Below are positions 7,586 to 18,393 of a stretch of DNA of 64,000 bases, one piece after another. The notes under the pieces were generated by a model that saw nothing but the letters and a program-made list of their open reading frames with translations, had not been told where the DNA came from and made no database searches. Each line of letters opens with the position of its first letter. Positions within the stretch are counted from its first letter, which is position 1. A program made the position numbers and the translations under genes. The stretch comes from Bradyrhizobium sp. (GTDB lineage Bacteria > Pseudomonadota > Alphaproteobacteria > Rhizobiales > Xanthobacteraceae): assembly GCF_016219575.1 (NCBI RefSeq), contig NZ_JACRMG010000035.1:62001-126000 (forward strand), in the 5' to 3' direction.

Positions 7586-8788
7586 ATGGCTGAAACGGCC
7601 GACGATCTGAGCACACCGCTCGGACAGGAAACGGCAGCGCGGCCGGCGCGCCGGTTCCGCCTGCCGTTCACGGCGATGCAGGCACTCGCCGTGCTGCTCG
7701 GCCTGTTCCTGGCCGCTTTTGCCGGCTTTGCCCTGTTCAACGACGATCCCCTCGGCGGCGAGCCGAAGGCGCGGATCGTGCTGCGGCAGCCGGGCCCGGA
7801 CGCCGGAAAGGCGTCGGCACCTTCGACCGCAGAAACCAAGGCGTCCACCAAACAGCCGGCGGCTGGCCCCGCTGCCGGGCAACAGACCGTCACCATCATC
7901 GACGGATCCAGCGGCAAGCGGCAGGAATTCGTGCTCGGCGGCGACCCCGCAGCCAAGGACGGCAACGACCAGTCCCCGGTTCCAATGGCCGGAATCGACC
8001 AGCGCCTGCTGGAGAAATCGCGCTACGGCATGATCCCGGTGATGGCCGACGGGCTGAAGCCCTTCACGGTCTATGCGGCCGAGGCCGACCGCGCCAAGGC
8101 CGCCAAAATGCCGGTTGTCGCGATCGTGGTCGGCGGGCTCGGCGTCGGCGCCGCCAAGACGGCGGACGCCATCATGAAGCTGCCGCCGGCGGTGACGCTG
8201 GCCTTCACGCCCTATGGCGCCGATCCTTCCAGGCTCGCCGAACGGGCGCGGGCGCAGCGGCACGAAATCCTGCTGCAGGTGCCGATGGAGCCGTTCGACT
8301 ATCCCGACAACGATCCGGGTCCACAGACGCTGCTGTCGACGCTCGGTGCCGAGCAGAACCTCGACCGGCTGCACTGGCACCTCAGCCGCTTCCAGGGCTA
8401 TGCCGGCATCGCCAATTTCATGGGCGCGCGCTTCGTGGTGTCCGACAATGTCATGCAGCCGATCGTCCGAGAGGCGGCCAAGCGCGGGCTCGGCTATTTC
8501 GACGACGGCTCGGCGCCGCGCAGCGTCGCAGCCGCGCTGGCGGCGGGCCAGGCAATGCCCTTCGCCAGGGCGGACGTCACCATCGACGCGGTACCGACCA
8601 CGCTGGAGATCGACCGCGCCCTGTCGAAGCTCGAGACCATCGCGCGGGAGCGCGGCACGGCGGTCGGCATCGCCTCGGCGCTGCCGATCTCGATCGAGCG
8701 GCTGTCGGCCTGGAGCAAGGCGCTGGAGGCCCGCGGCATCATGCTGGTGCCATTGACAACCGCGATGCTGAAATCAAAATCAAACTAG
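7586..8788 (+). CDS. Divergent polysaccharide deacetylase (YibQ/DUF610 family)
   Basis: A 400-residue protein. A cytoplasmic N-terminus (MAETADDLSTPLGQ) leads into one transmembrane segment at about residues 32-52 (ALAVLLGLFLAAFAGFALF). An alanine/proline-rich linker follows, then a periplasmic NodB-like domain from about residue 175. Typical segments are VAIVVGGLGVGAAKTADAI, VTLAFTPYGADPS and EILLQVPMEPFDYPDNDPG. The ATG at 7586 follows GGGGAGA. The family is often found beside ctpA and envC, and its substrate is not established. The gene starts after the ctpA terminator, so it probably has its own promoter, and it ends 69 bases before rppH. Confidence 0.85.
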   Translation: MAETADDLSTPLGQETAARPARRFRLPFTAMQALAVLLGLFLAAFAGFALFNDDPLGGEPKARIVLRQPGPDAGKASAPSTAETKASTKQPAAGPAAGQQTVTIIDGSSGKRQEFVLGGDPAAKDGNDQSPVPMAGIDQRLLEKSRYGMIPVMADGLKPFTVYAAEADRAKAAKMPVVAIVVGGLGVGAAKTADAIMKLPPAVTLAFTPYGADPSRLAERARAQRHEILLQVPMEPFDYPDNDPGPQTLLSTLGAEQNLDRLHWHLSRFQGYAGIANFMGARFVVSDNVMQPIVREAAKRGLGYFDDGSAPRSVAAALAAGQAMPFARADVTIDAVPTTLEIDRALSKLETIARERGTAVGIASALPISIERLSAWSKALEARGIMLVPLTTAMLKSKSN

Positions 8789-8857
8789 ATCAGCCGACCG
8801 GCCGTATCTGCGAAGCCCCCCGGCTTTGTCTGCCTGATTGCCTGGAGCCCTGACGGA

Positions 8858-9358
8858 ATGGCGCGCTACGAGGACCTGCCCTACCGAACCTGTGTCGGCA
8901 TGATGCTGCTCAACAGCGACGGGCTCGTCTTCATCGGCCGGCGCGCGGGCGGCGTCGAGCATGTCGACGACATCCATGTCTGGCAGATGCCGCAGGGCGG
9001 CGTCGATCCCGGCGAGGACACCTGGGAAGCGGCCAAGCGCGAGCTCTATGAGGAAACCAGCGTCCGCTCGGTCGAAAAGCTCGGCGAGGTGCCGGACTGG
9101 CTGATCTACGACATCCCCCGCACCGTGGCCGGGCGCGCCTGGAAGGGACGCTACCGCGGCCAGCGGCAAAAATGGTTTGCGGCGCGCTTCACCGGCAAGG
9201 ACAGCGAGATCAACGTCGCCAATCCCGGCGGCGGCCACAAGGCGGAATTCGTCAACTGGCGCTGGGAGCCAATGAAGAACCTTCCGCAGCTGATCATCCC
9301 GTTCAAGCGGCCGGTCTATGAGCGGGTGGTGAAGGAATTTGCCAGGCTGGCCGGGTAA
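8858..9358 (+). CDS. rppH: RNA pyrophosphohydrolase (Nudix)
   Basis: A 166-residue Nudix hydrolase that removes pyrophosphate from the 5' end of triphosphorylated RNA and so opens it to decay. The Nudix box spans residues 47-69 (GGVDPGEDTWEAAKRELYEE). RppH features include YRTCVGMMLLN near the start and the KWFAARFTG and WRWEPM segments. The box ends EETSV, with Ser in place of the usual Gly. A second gene of the same size and architecture follows at 9479; this copy keeps the usual position after the YibQ-like gene. Confidence 0.92.
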   Translation: MARYEDLPYRTCVGMMLLNSDGLVFIGRRAGGVEHVDDIHVWQMPQGGVDPGEDTWEAAKRELYEETSVRSVEKLGEVPDWLIYDIPRTVAGRAWKGRYRGQRQKWFAARFTGKDSEINVANPGGGHKAEFVNWRWEPMKNLPQLIIPFKRPVYERVVKEFARLAG

Positions 9359-9431
9359 TCATGGGCACGTCGTTCCGGGGCGATGCGTCAGCATCGAACT
9401 ATGGGGCGCAGTTGCGTCCCTGAGAACCTCG

Positions 9432-9469
9432 AGATTCCGGGTTCGCGCTTCGCGCGCCCCGGAATGACA
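9432..9469 (+). repeat. Dispersed palindromic repeat (family A)
   Basis: ATTCCGGG and CCCCGGAAT arms enclose CGCGCTTCGCGCG, making a hairpin of about 38 bases between the two Nudix genes. Similar elements occur at 18,290-18,387 and 33,928-33,965. Confidence 0.7.
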
Positions 9470-9478
9470 GGTGAGACC

Positions 9479-9979
9479 ATGTCCTCCGAAAAGCCCTACC
9501 GCCCCAATGTCGGGATCGCGCTGTTCAACGCCGCAGGCCTGGTGCTGATCGGCCGCCGCTTCAAGGATGACGGGCCGGAGATCATCCTGCCCGGCCTGGA
9601 GTGGCAGATGCCGCAGGGCGGCATCGATCCGGAGGAGGACCCGCGCACGGCCGTGATGCGCGAGCTCTGGGAAGAGACGGGCGCGGTGTCCGCCGACTAT
9701 CTCGGCGAAACCGGCTGGATGACCTACGAATTCCCGCCCTATGACGGCCCGCAATCGCATCGGCTGGCCAAATTCCGCGGCCAGCGGCAGAAATGGTTCG
9801 CGCTGCGCTTCACCGGCAGCGAGAGCGAGATCGATCCGCTGACGCCCCGCAACGGCCAGCCCGCGGAGTTCGATGCCTGGCGGTGGGAGCACCTCGACCG
9901 CGTCGCCGACCTCGTGGTGCCGTTCCGCCGCGAGGTGTATCGCACGGTGGCCGGACTGTTCGCCAAATTCGCAAGGTAG
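9479..9979 (+). CDS. Second RppH-like Nudix hydrolase
   Basis: A 166-residue paralogue of the gene just upstream. The Nudix box is at residues 47-69 (GGIDPEEDPRTAVMRELWEE) and ends in the canonical EETG. The shared segments are YRPNVGIALFN, WQMPQGG, GQRQKWFALRFTG and WRWEHLD. The ATG at 9479 is preceded by a purine-rich stretch inside the end of a repeat element. The two copies probably arose by tandem duplication and have diverged. They may split 5'-end RNA processing from nucleotide or dinucleoside polyphosphate hydrolysis, but the sequence cannot tell which does which. Confidence 0.88.
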   Translation: MSSEKPYRPNVGIALFNAAGLVLIGRRFKDDGPEIILPGLEWQMPQGGIDPEEDPRTAVMRELWEETGAVSADYLGETGWMTYEFPPYDGPQSHRLAKFRGQRQKWFALRFTGSESEIDPLTPRNGQPAEFDAWRWEHLDRVADLVVPFRREVYRTVAGLFAKFAR

Positions 9980-10004
9980 AGCGGGATCGGGGCACCGCTG
10001 GAAA

Positions 10005-10038
10005 AAAATCGCGAAAACAACCCCATGCAAAGTAGAAG
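10005..10038 (+). repeat. Identical 34-base repeat (family D), copy 1
   Basis: A 34-base stretch containing tcgcgaaaacaacccc is repeated without a mismatch at 41,902-41,935. Both copies sit between convergent genes, immediately or shortly downstream of stop codons. It has no obvious hairpin. Confidence 0.8.
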
Positions 10039-10064
10039 GGGCTCGTCGCTTCCGTTCGCCGAAC

Positions 10065-11777
10065 CTAGTTCGGCCCGACGGCGAACGGGCCGATCGCAAC
10101 GACACGGCAGTCGCTATCGGACTTGACGCAATTGGCGAGCGCCTCGTTGATGGCGTTCTGCTCGCTCGCGGCCTTCAGCGACAGTCCAGGGCGGCCGGCG
10201 GCGCCGACGGCGACCGCGTTCCAGCCGCTGGTGGCGGCGTCGAGCCTGCGGAACACATCGTCGCGCGCGTCGGCCGCGATCATGCGGGCTTCGCCGGGAC
10301 GGAAGAAGCCCGTGACTTTCATGGTCCTGGGCACAGGCACGACAAAGGCATCGTCCAGCGCAACGATCATGCAGGCCACGCCTGCGAGCGCGCCGCAGGA
10401 TTCGAGATTGCGGCGCGCCGCATCGTCGACGGTTTCCACCGCGGTGGAGTAGAAGAACTGGCCGCCGGGCCCGAGCGCGATCACCTTGGTCTTGCGGCCG
10501 GGCGTATAGGCATTCTCCAGCCGCGTCTTGCCCTGGTCGCGGATCATCGGCATCTCGTCGGCGACGAACGGCCGCTCGGTGAGGGGATCGTGCTTGATCC
10601 ATGGCAGCGGCGGCACCGGCGGCTTGCCGTGCGGATAAACCACGGCATTGCCGACCGCATAGACCTCGCAACGGCGCGGCGCATTGATCTGCTCCGCCTT
10701 CTTCTGGCACTGCTCGACCGCAGCGGCCTTCGCCGCCTCCTCGCTGGATTGGCCGACGACGAAGGCGTTGATGCCGTTGATGGTGGTGGCGATGGCCTTG
10801 TGGTCGGCGGCCGGCAGATATTCGCTGGCGAGGGTGGTGCGCACGCGATTGCTGATGAAGGGCATCGCCTCCGGCGCAAATCTTTCACCCGCGACGATCA
10901 GCAGCGGCGGAGGCGACGGCAAGGGCGGCGGTGGTGCGGGTACGACGGCGGCAGTGGTCGCTGTCGGCGACGGTAGCGGCGGCGGCAACACAGCAGCCTG
11001 GGTCGGCACAGGCGCAGGCGCGGGCGCGGCGGCAGAAGTCGGCGACGGCGAAGGGATCGGCGCAGGCGCCGGCGTGGCGGGACCGCTCGCGGCGACCTGC
11101 GGCTTCGATGCGGGCGACATTTCCAGCTTGGTGAGATAGAGGAAGCCGCCGACGCCGATGGCCGCAAGGCTGACCACGGTGACCGCGACGGGCCACATCC
11201 AGTTCGGCGCCTCCGATGCCCTGGCGGGCTTTTTCACCTTCGGCTTGGCATAGCTGCCGTCCTCGCGCCGCATCGCCACCATGTAGGCGTGCACGGGGTT
11301 CGGGATGTTCTTCACTTCCTGCTCGCCGATGTCGGCGAACTGCACCGAGAGCTTGTTGGCGACCTGCTCGTGCACCGCGCGCGACACGCAGATGCCGCCG
11401 ACTTCGGCGAGGCCTTCGAGGCGGGCTGCAATGTTGACGCCGTCACCCAAGAGATCGCCGTCGCGCTCGACCACGTCGCCGATGGTAATGCCGATGCGGA
11501 ACGCCATCTGCCGGCTCGGCGGATAGGCCATGTTGCGCGTGCGCAGGCTTTCCTGGATGTCGATCGCGCAGCGCACCGCCTCCACGGCGCTGGAAAATTC
11601 CGCCAGCACCGCGTCGCCCGCGGTGTTGAAGATGCGCCCGCTGCTCTTGGCGATGAAATCGTCGATCACGTGCCGGTAGGAGGCAAGCCGCCGCAGCGTC
11701 TCCTCTTCATCCTCGGCAACCAGTCGGCTGTAGCCGGCAACATCGGCCGCAAAAATCGCCGCGATCTTGCGCTTCAT
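10065..11777 (-). CDS. Class III adenylate/guanylate cyclase with triple C-terminal repeat
   Basis: A 570-residue protein. Residues 1-165 are a complete class III cyclase domain: metal-binding D12 (FAADVAGYSRLV) and D55 (NTAGDAVLAEF), plus the transition-state pair N115 and R119 (GDGVNIAARLE). One transmembrane helix follows at about residues 196-214. A proline/alanine-rich linker then leads to a C-terminal region of about 260 residues made of three related units. Each unit has an arginine/leucine helix, a G-rich strand and a pair of cysteines near the end (EQCQKK and RRCEVYAVGN; ESCGAL and ACMIVAL; ANCVKS and DCRVVAIGP). The repeats would lie in the periplasm and may sense a ligand. The start at 11,777 is chosen because it opens directly with MKRKIAAIFAADVAGYS. 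Confidence 0.85.
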   Translation of the reverse strand: MKRKIAAIFAADVAGYSRLVAEDEEETLRRLASYRHVIDDFIAKSSGRIFNTAGDAVLAEFSSAVEAVRCAIDIQESLRTRNMAYPPSRQMAFRIGITIGDVVERDGDLLGDGVNIAARLEGLAEVGGICVSRAVHEQVANKLSVQFADIGEQEVKNIPNPVHAYMVAMRREDGSYAKPKVKKPARASEAPNWMWPVAVTVVSLAAIGVGGFLYLTKLEMSPASKPQVAASGPATPAPAPIPSPSPTSAAAPAPAPVPTQAAVLPPPLPSPTATTAAVVPAPPPPLPSPPPLLIVAGERFAPEAMPFISNRVRTTLASEYLPAADHKAIATTINGINAFVVGQSSEEAAKAAAVEQCQKKAEQINAPRRCEVYAVGNAVVYPHGKPPVPPLPWIKHDPLTERPFVADEMPMIRDQGKTRLENAYTPGRKTKVIALGPGGQFFYSTAVETVDDAARRNLESCGALAGVACMIVALDDAFVVPVPRTMKVTGFFRPGEARMIAADARDDVFRRLDAATSGWNAVAVGAAGRPGLSLKAASEQNAINEALANCVKSDSDCRVVAIGPFAVGPN

Positions 11778-11917
11778 GGAAAGCAGTTCCGGACAACACA
11801 ATGCTGCCGCCACAGAATGCCGCTTCGGAACGCGCCGCGCAACTGGGTTCCGTCACCGGTCGCGCGATGGTGGACCTTTAACCCGCTGGATTGTTCAGAC
11901 GGTCCGGCCTTCGCCGA

Positions 11918-12325
11918 TCAATGCATCGCAGTCGAGGTCAGCTCGCTTTGCACGCTCTTGAAATGATCGAGGCGCTCGAGGGCACGATCGAACTCGTCAC
12001 CCTCGCTCTCGGCGAGCTTGGCTTCCATCTCCGCGATAACGTCGGCCAGCTTGGCGTGATCGAGTTCGTCCAGCGAGCGCGCCACGTCTGCGAGCACGGT
12101 CAGGCCTGTTTCAGAAACCTCGGCGAGACCGCCGGTAACGATGATCTTTTCACGCTTTCCATCGACGAACACCGTGATGATGCCCGGCCGGACCGCAGCG
12201 ATCACCGGCGCATGGCCGGCAAGCACGCCGAAATCGCCTTCCACGCCGGGAATGTCGACCTGATCGACCTCGCCGGAGAAGGCGAACTTTTCAGGAGAGA
12301 CGAGATCGAAGTGGAAGGTGGCCAT
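11918..12325 (-). CDS. atpC: ATP synthase F1 epsilon subunit
   Basis: A 135-residue subunit of the F1 central stalk; with gamma it couples proton flow to catalysis and can inhibit ATP hydrolysis. The beta-sandwich signature FHFDLVSPEKFAFSGEVDQV and the LAGHAPVIAAVRPGI segment are diagnostic. It is the last gene of atpHAGDC. The gap of 95 bases to atpD holds an inverted repeat built from GCGAATA units, unusual inside this operon. Confidence 0.96.
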   Translation of the reverse strand: MATFHFDLVSPEKFAFSGEVDQVDIPGVEGDFGVLAGHAPVIAAVRPGIITVFVDGKREKIIVTGGLAEVSETGLTVLADVARSLDELDHAKLADVIAEMEAKLAESEGDEFDRALERLDHFKSVQSELTSTAMH

Positions 12326-12335
12326 GGGAAAACCT

Positions 12336-12418
12336 GCGAATAGCGAATAGCGAATAGCGAGTGGCGAACCGGACGGGAGCAGCGAGGACTATTCGCTACT
12401 CCCTATTCGCCATTCGCC
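12336..12418 (+). repeat. GCGAATA-unit inverted repeat inside the atp operon
   Basis: The left arm has four GCGAATA-like units in tandem (12,336-12,368). The right arm (12,392-12,418) carries the complementary TATTCGC units. The element lies entirely between atpD and atpC, so it would form a hairpin in the operon mRNA and could set the relative amount of epsilon or the mRNA half-life. Confidence 0.7.
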
Positions 12419-12420
12419 TC

Positions 12421-13863
<1,443 letters not shown>

Positions 13864-13897
13864 TGACTGTCTCCTTCGATCCGAATTTCGTGCCCGG

Positions 13898-14773
13898 TCA
13901 GACTGCTTCTGCGCCGGAGATGATTTCGATGAGTTCCTTGGTGATCTGGGCCTGACGCGTGCGGTTGTAGACCAGCGTCTGCTTGCGGATCATTTCGCCG
14001 GCGTTGCGGGTGGCGTTGTCCATCGCCGACATCTGCGCGCCGTAGAACGAGGCGTTGTTCTCCAGCAGCGCGCGGAAGACCTGCACCGCGAGATTGCGCG
14101 GCAACAGGCGGGTGAGGATCTCGTCCTCCTCCGGCTCGTATTCGTACGACGTCGACGAGCCGTTGCCGCCTTCGCCTTCCACCACCAGCGGGATGACCTG
14201 CTGGGCGGTCGGGACCTGCGCGATCACCGACTTGAACGCCGAATAGAACAGCGTGCAGACGTCGAATTCGCCGGCATCGAAACGCGCCAGCACCTTCTTG
14301 GCGATATCCTCGGCGTTGACGAAACCGAGCTGGCGCACGCTGCGCAGGTCGAGATTCTCGACGATCTGCTTGTCGAAGGTGCGGCGGAGCTGCTCGTAGC
14401 CCTTGCGGCCGACGCAGAAGAATTTGACTTCCTTGCCCTGCGCGACCAGCGACAGCGCATGTTCGCGCGCCAGGCGCACGATCGCGGAGTTGAAGGCGCC
14501 GCACAGGCCGCGCTCGCCGGTGCAGACCAGCAGCAGATGAACCTGATCCTTGCCGGTGCCGGCCAGCAGCGGTGACGCGCCGGGCGAGCCCGCCGCGGCA
14601 GCCGCGATGTTGCCGATCACGGCTTCCATCTTGGTGGCGTAGGGCCGGGCAGCCTCGGCCGCCGTCTGCGCACGGCGCAGCTTGGAAGCTGCGACCATCT
14701 GCATCGCCTTGGTGATCTTCTGCGTCGCCTTGGTCGAGGCGATGCGGACCCGCATGTCTTTCAGTGAAGCCAT
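13898..14773 (-). CDS. atpG: ATP synthase F1 gamma subunit
   Basis: A 291-residue rotor subunit. The N-terminal helix MASLKDMRVRIASTKATQKI and the conserved C-terminal helix (MRNAGEMI-like: NATRNAGEMIRKQTLVYNR) form the coiled-coil shaft. GERGLCGAFNSAI is the family signature. The segment around GEGGNGSSTSYEYEPEEDE is a polar loop that varies between species. It lies between atpA and atpD; the 172-base gap to atpA holds a dispersed repeat. Confidence 0.97.
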   Translation of the reverse strand: MASLKDMRVRIASTKATQKITKAMQMVAASKLRRAQTAAEAARPYATKMEAVIGNIAAAAAGSPGASPLLAGTGKDQVHLLLVCTGERGLCGAFNSAIVRLAREHALSLVAQGKEVKFFCVGRKGYEQLRRTFDKQIVENLDLRSVRQLGFVNAEDIAKKVLARFDAGEFDVCTLFYSAFKSVIAQVPTAQQVIPLVVEGEGGNGSSTSYEYEPEEDEILTRLLPRNLAVQVFRALLENNASFYGAQMSAMDNATRNAGEMIRKQTLVYNRTRQAQITKELIEIISGAEAV

Positions 14774-14826
14774 TCTTCGTTCACCCTAGCGACCTGCCGT
14801 TCGAGCCGGCCGCAAACCCTCTCGTT

Positions 14827-14942
14827 CGTCATGCCCGGCCTCGTGCCGGGCATCCACGTCTTGTCTTATTCCACGTCGAAGACGTGGATGGCCGGAACAT
14901 CTCTCGCGAAGACGCGCTCCGCGCTCTTGCCCGGCCGTGACG
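14827..14942 (+). repeat. Dispersed inverted repeat (family B), copy 1, with internal insertion
   Basis: CGTCATGCCCGG, ATCCACGTC, the complement GACGTGGAT and a distal GGCCGTGACG form a nested inverted repeat. Compared with copies at 26,700, 41,198 and 47,415 the right arm is interrupted after GATGGCCGG by about 30 extra bases. It lies between atpA and atpG and ends 3 bases from the atpA stop codon. Confidence 0.75.
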
Positions 14943-14945
14943 GCA

Positions 14946-16474
<1,529 letters not shown>

Positions 16475-16475
<1 letters not shown>

Positions 16476-17035
16476 CAGCCTGCCTCTTTCATCGCGTGCT
16501 TGATCGAATTGAGTTTGGTGCGAAGCGAACTATCCACCATGCGGCTGCCGAGTTTGACCACCAGGCCGCCGATGATGGAAGGATCGACCTTCACGTTGAG
16601 CGCGACGTCCTTGCCCGTCACCGACTTCAGTGCGGACTTCAGCGCGTCGAGATTCTTGTCGTTGAGCTGCTCGGCGACGGTGACTTCGGCAGTCGCCTCG
16701 CCCTTGAAATTCGCCACCAGCGCGCGGAAGGCGCGGATCACATCCGACACCGCGAACAGGCGCCGGTTGGCGGTGAGTACCCTGAGGAACTTTGCCGATG
16801 TGCCGGAAATGCCGGCCTTGGCGAGCACCGCATCCAGCGCCTTCATCTGCACTTCGGCGGAAAATACCGGACTGCGGACCAGGCGCTTGAGATCGGCGCT
16901 GTCAGCCAGCATGGCGTCGAATCTATCGAGATCGGCCTTGATGGCGTCGATGGATTTTTCATCCCGCGCCAACTCGAACAGGGCCGTTGCGTAACGACCG
17001 GAGACTCCGGAAACCGACGGATCTTGTGCAGCCAC
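16475..17035 (-). CDS. atpH: ATP synthase F1 delta subunit
   Basis: A stator subunit that ties F1 to the peripheral stalk. GVSGRYATALFELARDE near the start and the C-terminal VDPSIIGGLVVKLGSRMVD are family signatures. GTG at 17,035 gives MAAQDPSVSG, the usual rhizobial N-terminus, with AAAGAG at suitable distance. An in-frame TTG at 17,059 would add 8 residues. It is the first gene of atpHAGDC; no F0 gene lies in the window, as expected for alphaproteobacteria, where F0 is a separate cluster. Confidence 0.95.
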
Positions 17036-17178
17036 AGACGCGCTCTTTTTAGCTGTCAAATTCGCAAGGGAAAAACCGTCGCCACAAGCGGCGCCTAGCG
17101 ATCCAAGCCCTTGGAATTCAAGCGGGACTTCGATTTTCGACCGGCAGAAGTGTTGCCGGGATCGTTAAAATCGCGGCT

Positions 17179-17207
17179 TTGCTAACATAGCGAGCGCGCA
17201 GGTGCAA
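17179..17207 (-). promoter_or_regulatory. Candidate promoter of the atpHAGDC operon
   Basis: Reading leftwards, TTGCAC (17,202-17,207) and TAGCAA (17,179-17,184) are separated by 17 bases, fitting a housekeeping sigma factor. The -10 box is weak, so this is tentative. Confidence 0.3.
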
Positions 17208-17471
17208 CATGACGGGCACGTGATCGGAAGCCTTGTCGCAGGCACTTTTCCATGCCGCGGGAAGTCGCGTTTTCCGCCCCGCGAATCGCACCGGATTTGG
17301 CCGCTCGGCTGAGCGGCCCCGCCGGAACCCGGCATGGTCCCACACACCCGGCCAAAGGCCGCCAAGCCGATGCAACGGCCGGGCTCCGCCTGCACTTGGC
17401 GCTTTACTTTCTCACTTCTTCGCAGTGCAGCAAACGACTTATTTCTTCAGTACTTCTAAGTATAGTAATGG

Positions 17472-17486
17472 TTAAAGTTTCGTTAA
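17472..17486 (+). promoter_or_regulatory. CtrA-type binding site (TTAA-N7-TTAA)
   Basis: TTAA at 17,472-17,475 and TTAA at 17,483-17,486 are separated by exactly 7 bases, the full consensus for the alphaproteobacterial cell-cycle regulator CtrA. It lies about 180 bases upstream of the rlpA-like start, in an AT-rich control region. Confidence 0.55.
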
Positions 17487-17496
17487 ATCCAAGTAT

Positions 17497-17512
17497 TACG
17501 GAACTTTCCGTA
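17497..17512. promoter_or_regulatory. 16-base palindrome, candidate operator
   Basis: TACGGAA and TTCCGTA flank the two bases ct. Perfect 7-bp arms beside a CtrA-type box suggest a second regulator binding upstream of the rlpA-like gene. The regulator is unknown. Confidence 0.4.
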
Positions 17513-17665
17513 GTTCTACCGATAAGTAACAAGATGTTTCAGCCCGAGATAAACAGACTTTACTGCCCAATTCATGCCGCATTGCGAAAGGAAACGCTCC
17601 CCCAACGTAACTGGGACGGGGGTTCCACTGTCACAAATGTGGCATTACTATCAAGGGACTATAGT

Positions 17666-18130
17666 ATGCTGAAGACCAACAAGTCGGCACCGGGAGTAAC
17701 CCGGTCGCTCTCGGCGACTGCGCTCATCGCCGCAACTCTCCTGGTCGGGGGCCTTTCTGAAGCCTCGGCCAAATCGAAGAAGCACCATCACCGCGCCCAT
17801 TCCAGCCACAGCTGGAAGGACGCCAACGCGGCCATCCCGTCGTCGGGCAGCGGCAGCTTTGCCGGCGTCGCCTCGTTCTACGGCAACGACCACGGGAACA
17901 AGACGGCTTCCGGCCAGCGCTTCAACGAGAACGACATGACGGCCGCCCACCGCTCGCTGCCGTTCGGCACCAAGCTGCGCGTCACCCACAAGGGCAAGAG
18001 CGTCGTCGTCACGATCAACGACCGCGGCCCCTTCATCAAGGGACGCGTGCTCGACCTCTCCAAGGGCGCCGCGCGCGAAGTCGGCCTGACGTCCTCCGGC
18101 GTCGGCCACGTCACCGCCGAGGTCATGTAA
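17666..18130 (+). CDS. Septal ring RlpA-like protein (double-psi beta-barrel)
   Basis: A 154-residue exported protein with a signal peptide (TALIAATLLVGGLSEASA). A histidine/lysine-rich stretch (KSKKHHHRAHSSHSWKD) comes next, then a double-psi beta-barrel: GVASFYGNDHGNKTASGQRF, LPFGTKLRVTH and VTINDRGPFIKGRVLDLS. RlpA proteins cut naked glycan strands or bind peptidoglycan at the septum. There is no lipobox cysteine and no SPOR domain, so this is the short, barrel-only form. The ATG follows AAGGGA. The upstream CtrA-type box would fit cell-cycle control, and a strong terminator follows. Confidence 0.88.
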   Translation: MLKTNKSAPGVTRSLSATALIAATLLVGGLSEASAKSKKHHHRAHSSHSWKDANAAIPSSGSGSFAGVASFYGNDHGNKTASGQRFNENDMTAAHRSLPFGTKLRVTHKGKSVVVTINDRGPFIKGRVLDLSKGAAREVGLTSSGVGHVTAEVM

Positions 18131-18228
18131 GCCTCGCGGACGCGCCAACGAGCGCCGGTTCTGCTTCCCAACGGTCTTGGTAAGCGTTGCGTTGCGTAAA
18201 GCCGCAGGGAATCCTGCGTGCTCAGGGA

Positions 18229-18261
18229 AGCCTGCCGTCGCCAATGACGGCAGGCTTTTTT
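18229..18261 (+). terminator. Rho-independent terminator after the rlpA-like gene
   Basis: AGCCTGCCGTC pairs with GACGGCAGGCT around a 6-base loop, followed by six T. Confidence 0.9.
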
Positions 18262-18289
18262 GCTTCGTCGTTCCGTGACTCCTCCTTCG

Positions 18290-18387
18290 TCATTCCGGGA
18301 CGCGCCTCCTGGCGCGGGCCCGGAATCCATACTCACGATGGTGGTCATGGATTCCGGGCTCGCCGCTTCGCGGCGCCCCGGAATGAC
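18290..18387 (+). repeat. Dispersed palindromic repeat (family A), double copy
   Basis: Two family A hairpins lie back to back: GTCATTCCGGG ... GCCCGGAAT, then GGATTCCGGG ... CCCCGGAATGAC, joined by ccatactcacgatggtgg. The element ends 6 bases from the priA stop codon and could act as the 3' structure of that mRNA. Confidence 0.7.
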
Positions 18388-18393
18388 AAGACC

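Larger units (their letters stand above)
17208..17665. other. Intergenic region with AT-rich half between atpH and the rlpA-like gene
   Basis: Bases 17,036-17,665 hold no convincing gene. The left part is GC-rich and contains a perfect 8-bp hairpin (GGCCGCTC and GAGCGGCC around ggct, 17,299-17,318) without a T-run. From about 17,400 the sequence turns clearly AT-rich, unlike the rest of the window, and carries a CtrA-type box and a 16-base palindrome. It reads as the promoter region of the rlpA-like gene. Confidence 0.6.

Noticed and set aside
5972..8380. 802-codon open frame on the minus strand opposite ctpA and the YibQ-like gene
   Set aside because: Same composition artefact; CtpA motifs on the plus strand are decisive and the terminator at 7,419 interrupts this frame's region.
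17118..17395. Two minus-strand frames upstream of atpH
   Set aside because: No ribosome-binding site, no domain, and they cover the stretch most likely to hold the atp promoter.
17252..17665. N-terminal extension of the rlpA-like gene
   Set aside because: The extension runs through AT-rich promoter-like sequence; ATG 17,666 has AAGGGA and is followed at once by a signal peptide.
18287..18390. Terminator for priA
   Set aside because: The palindromes are strong but lack a T-run on the minus strand, so they are listed as a repeat.
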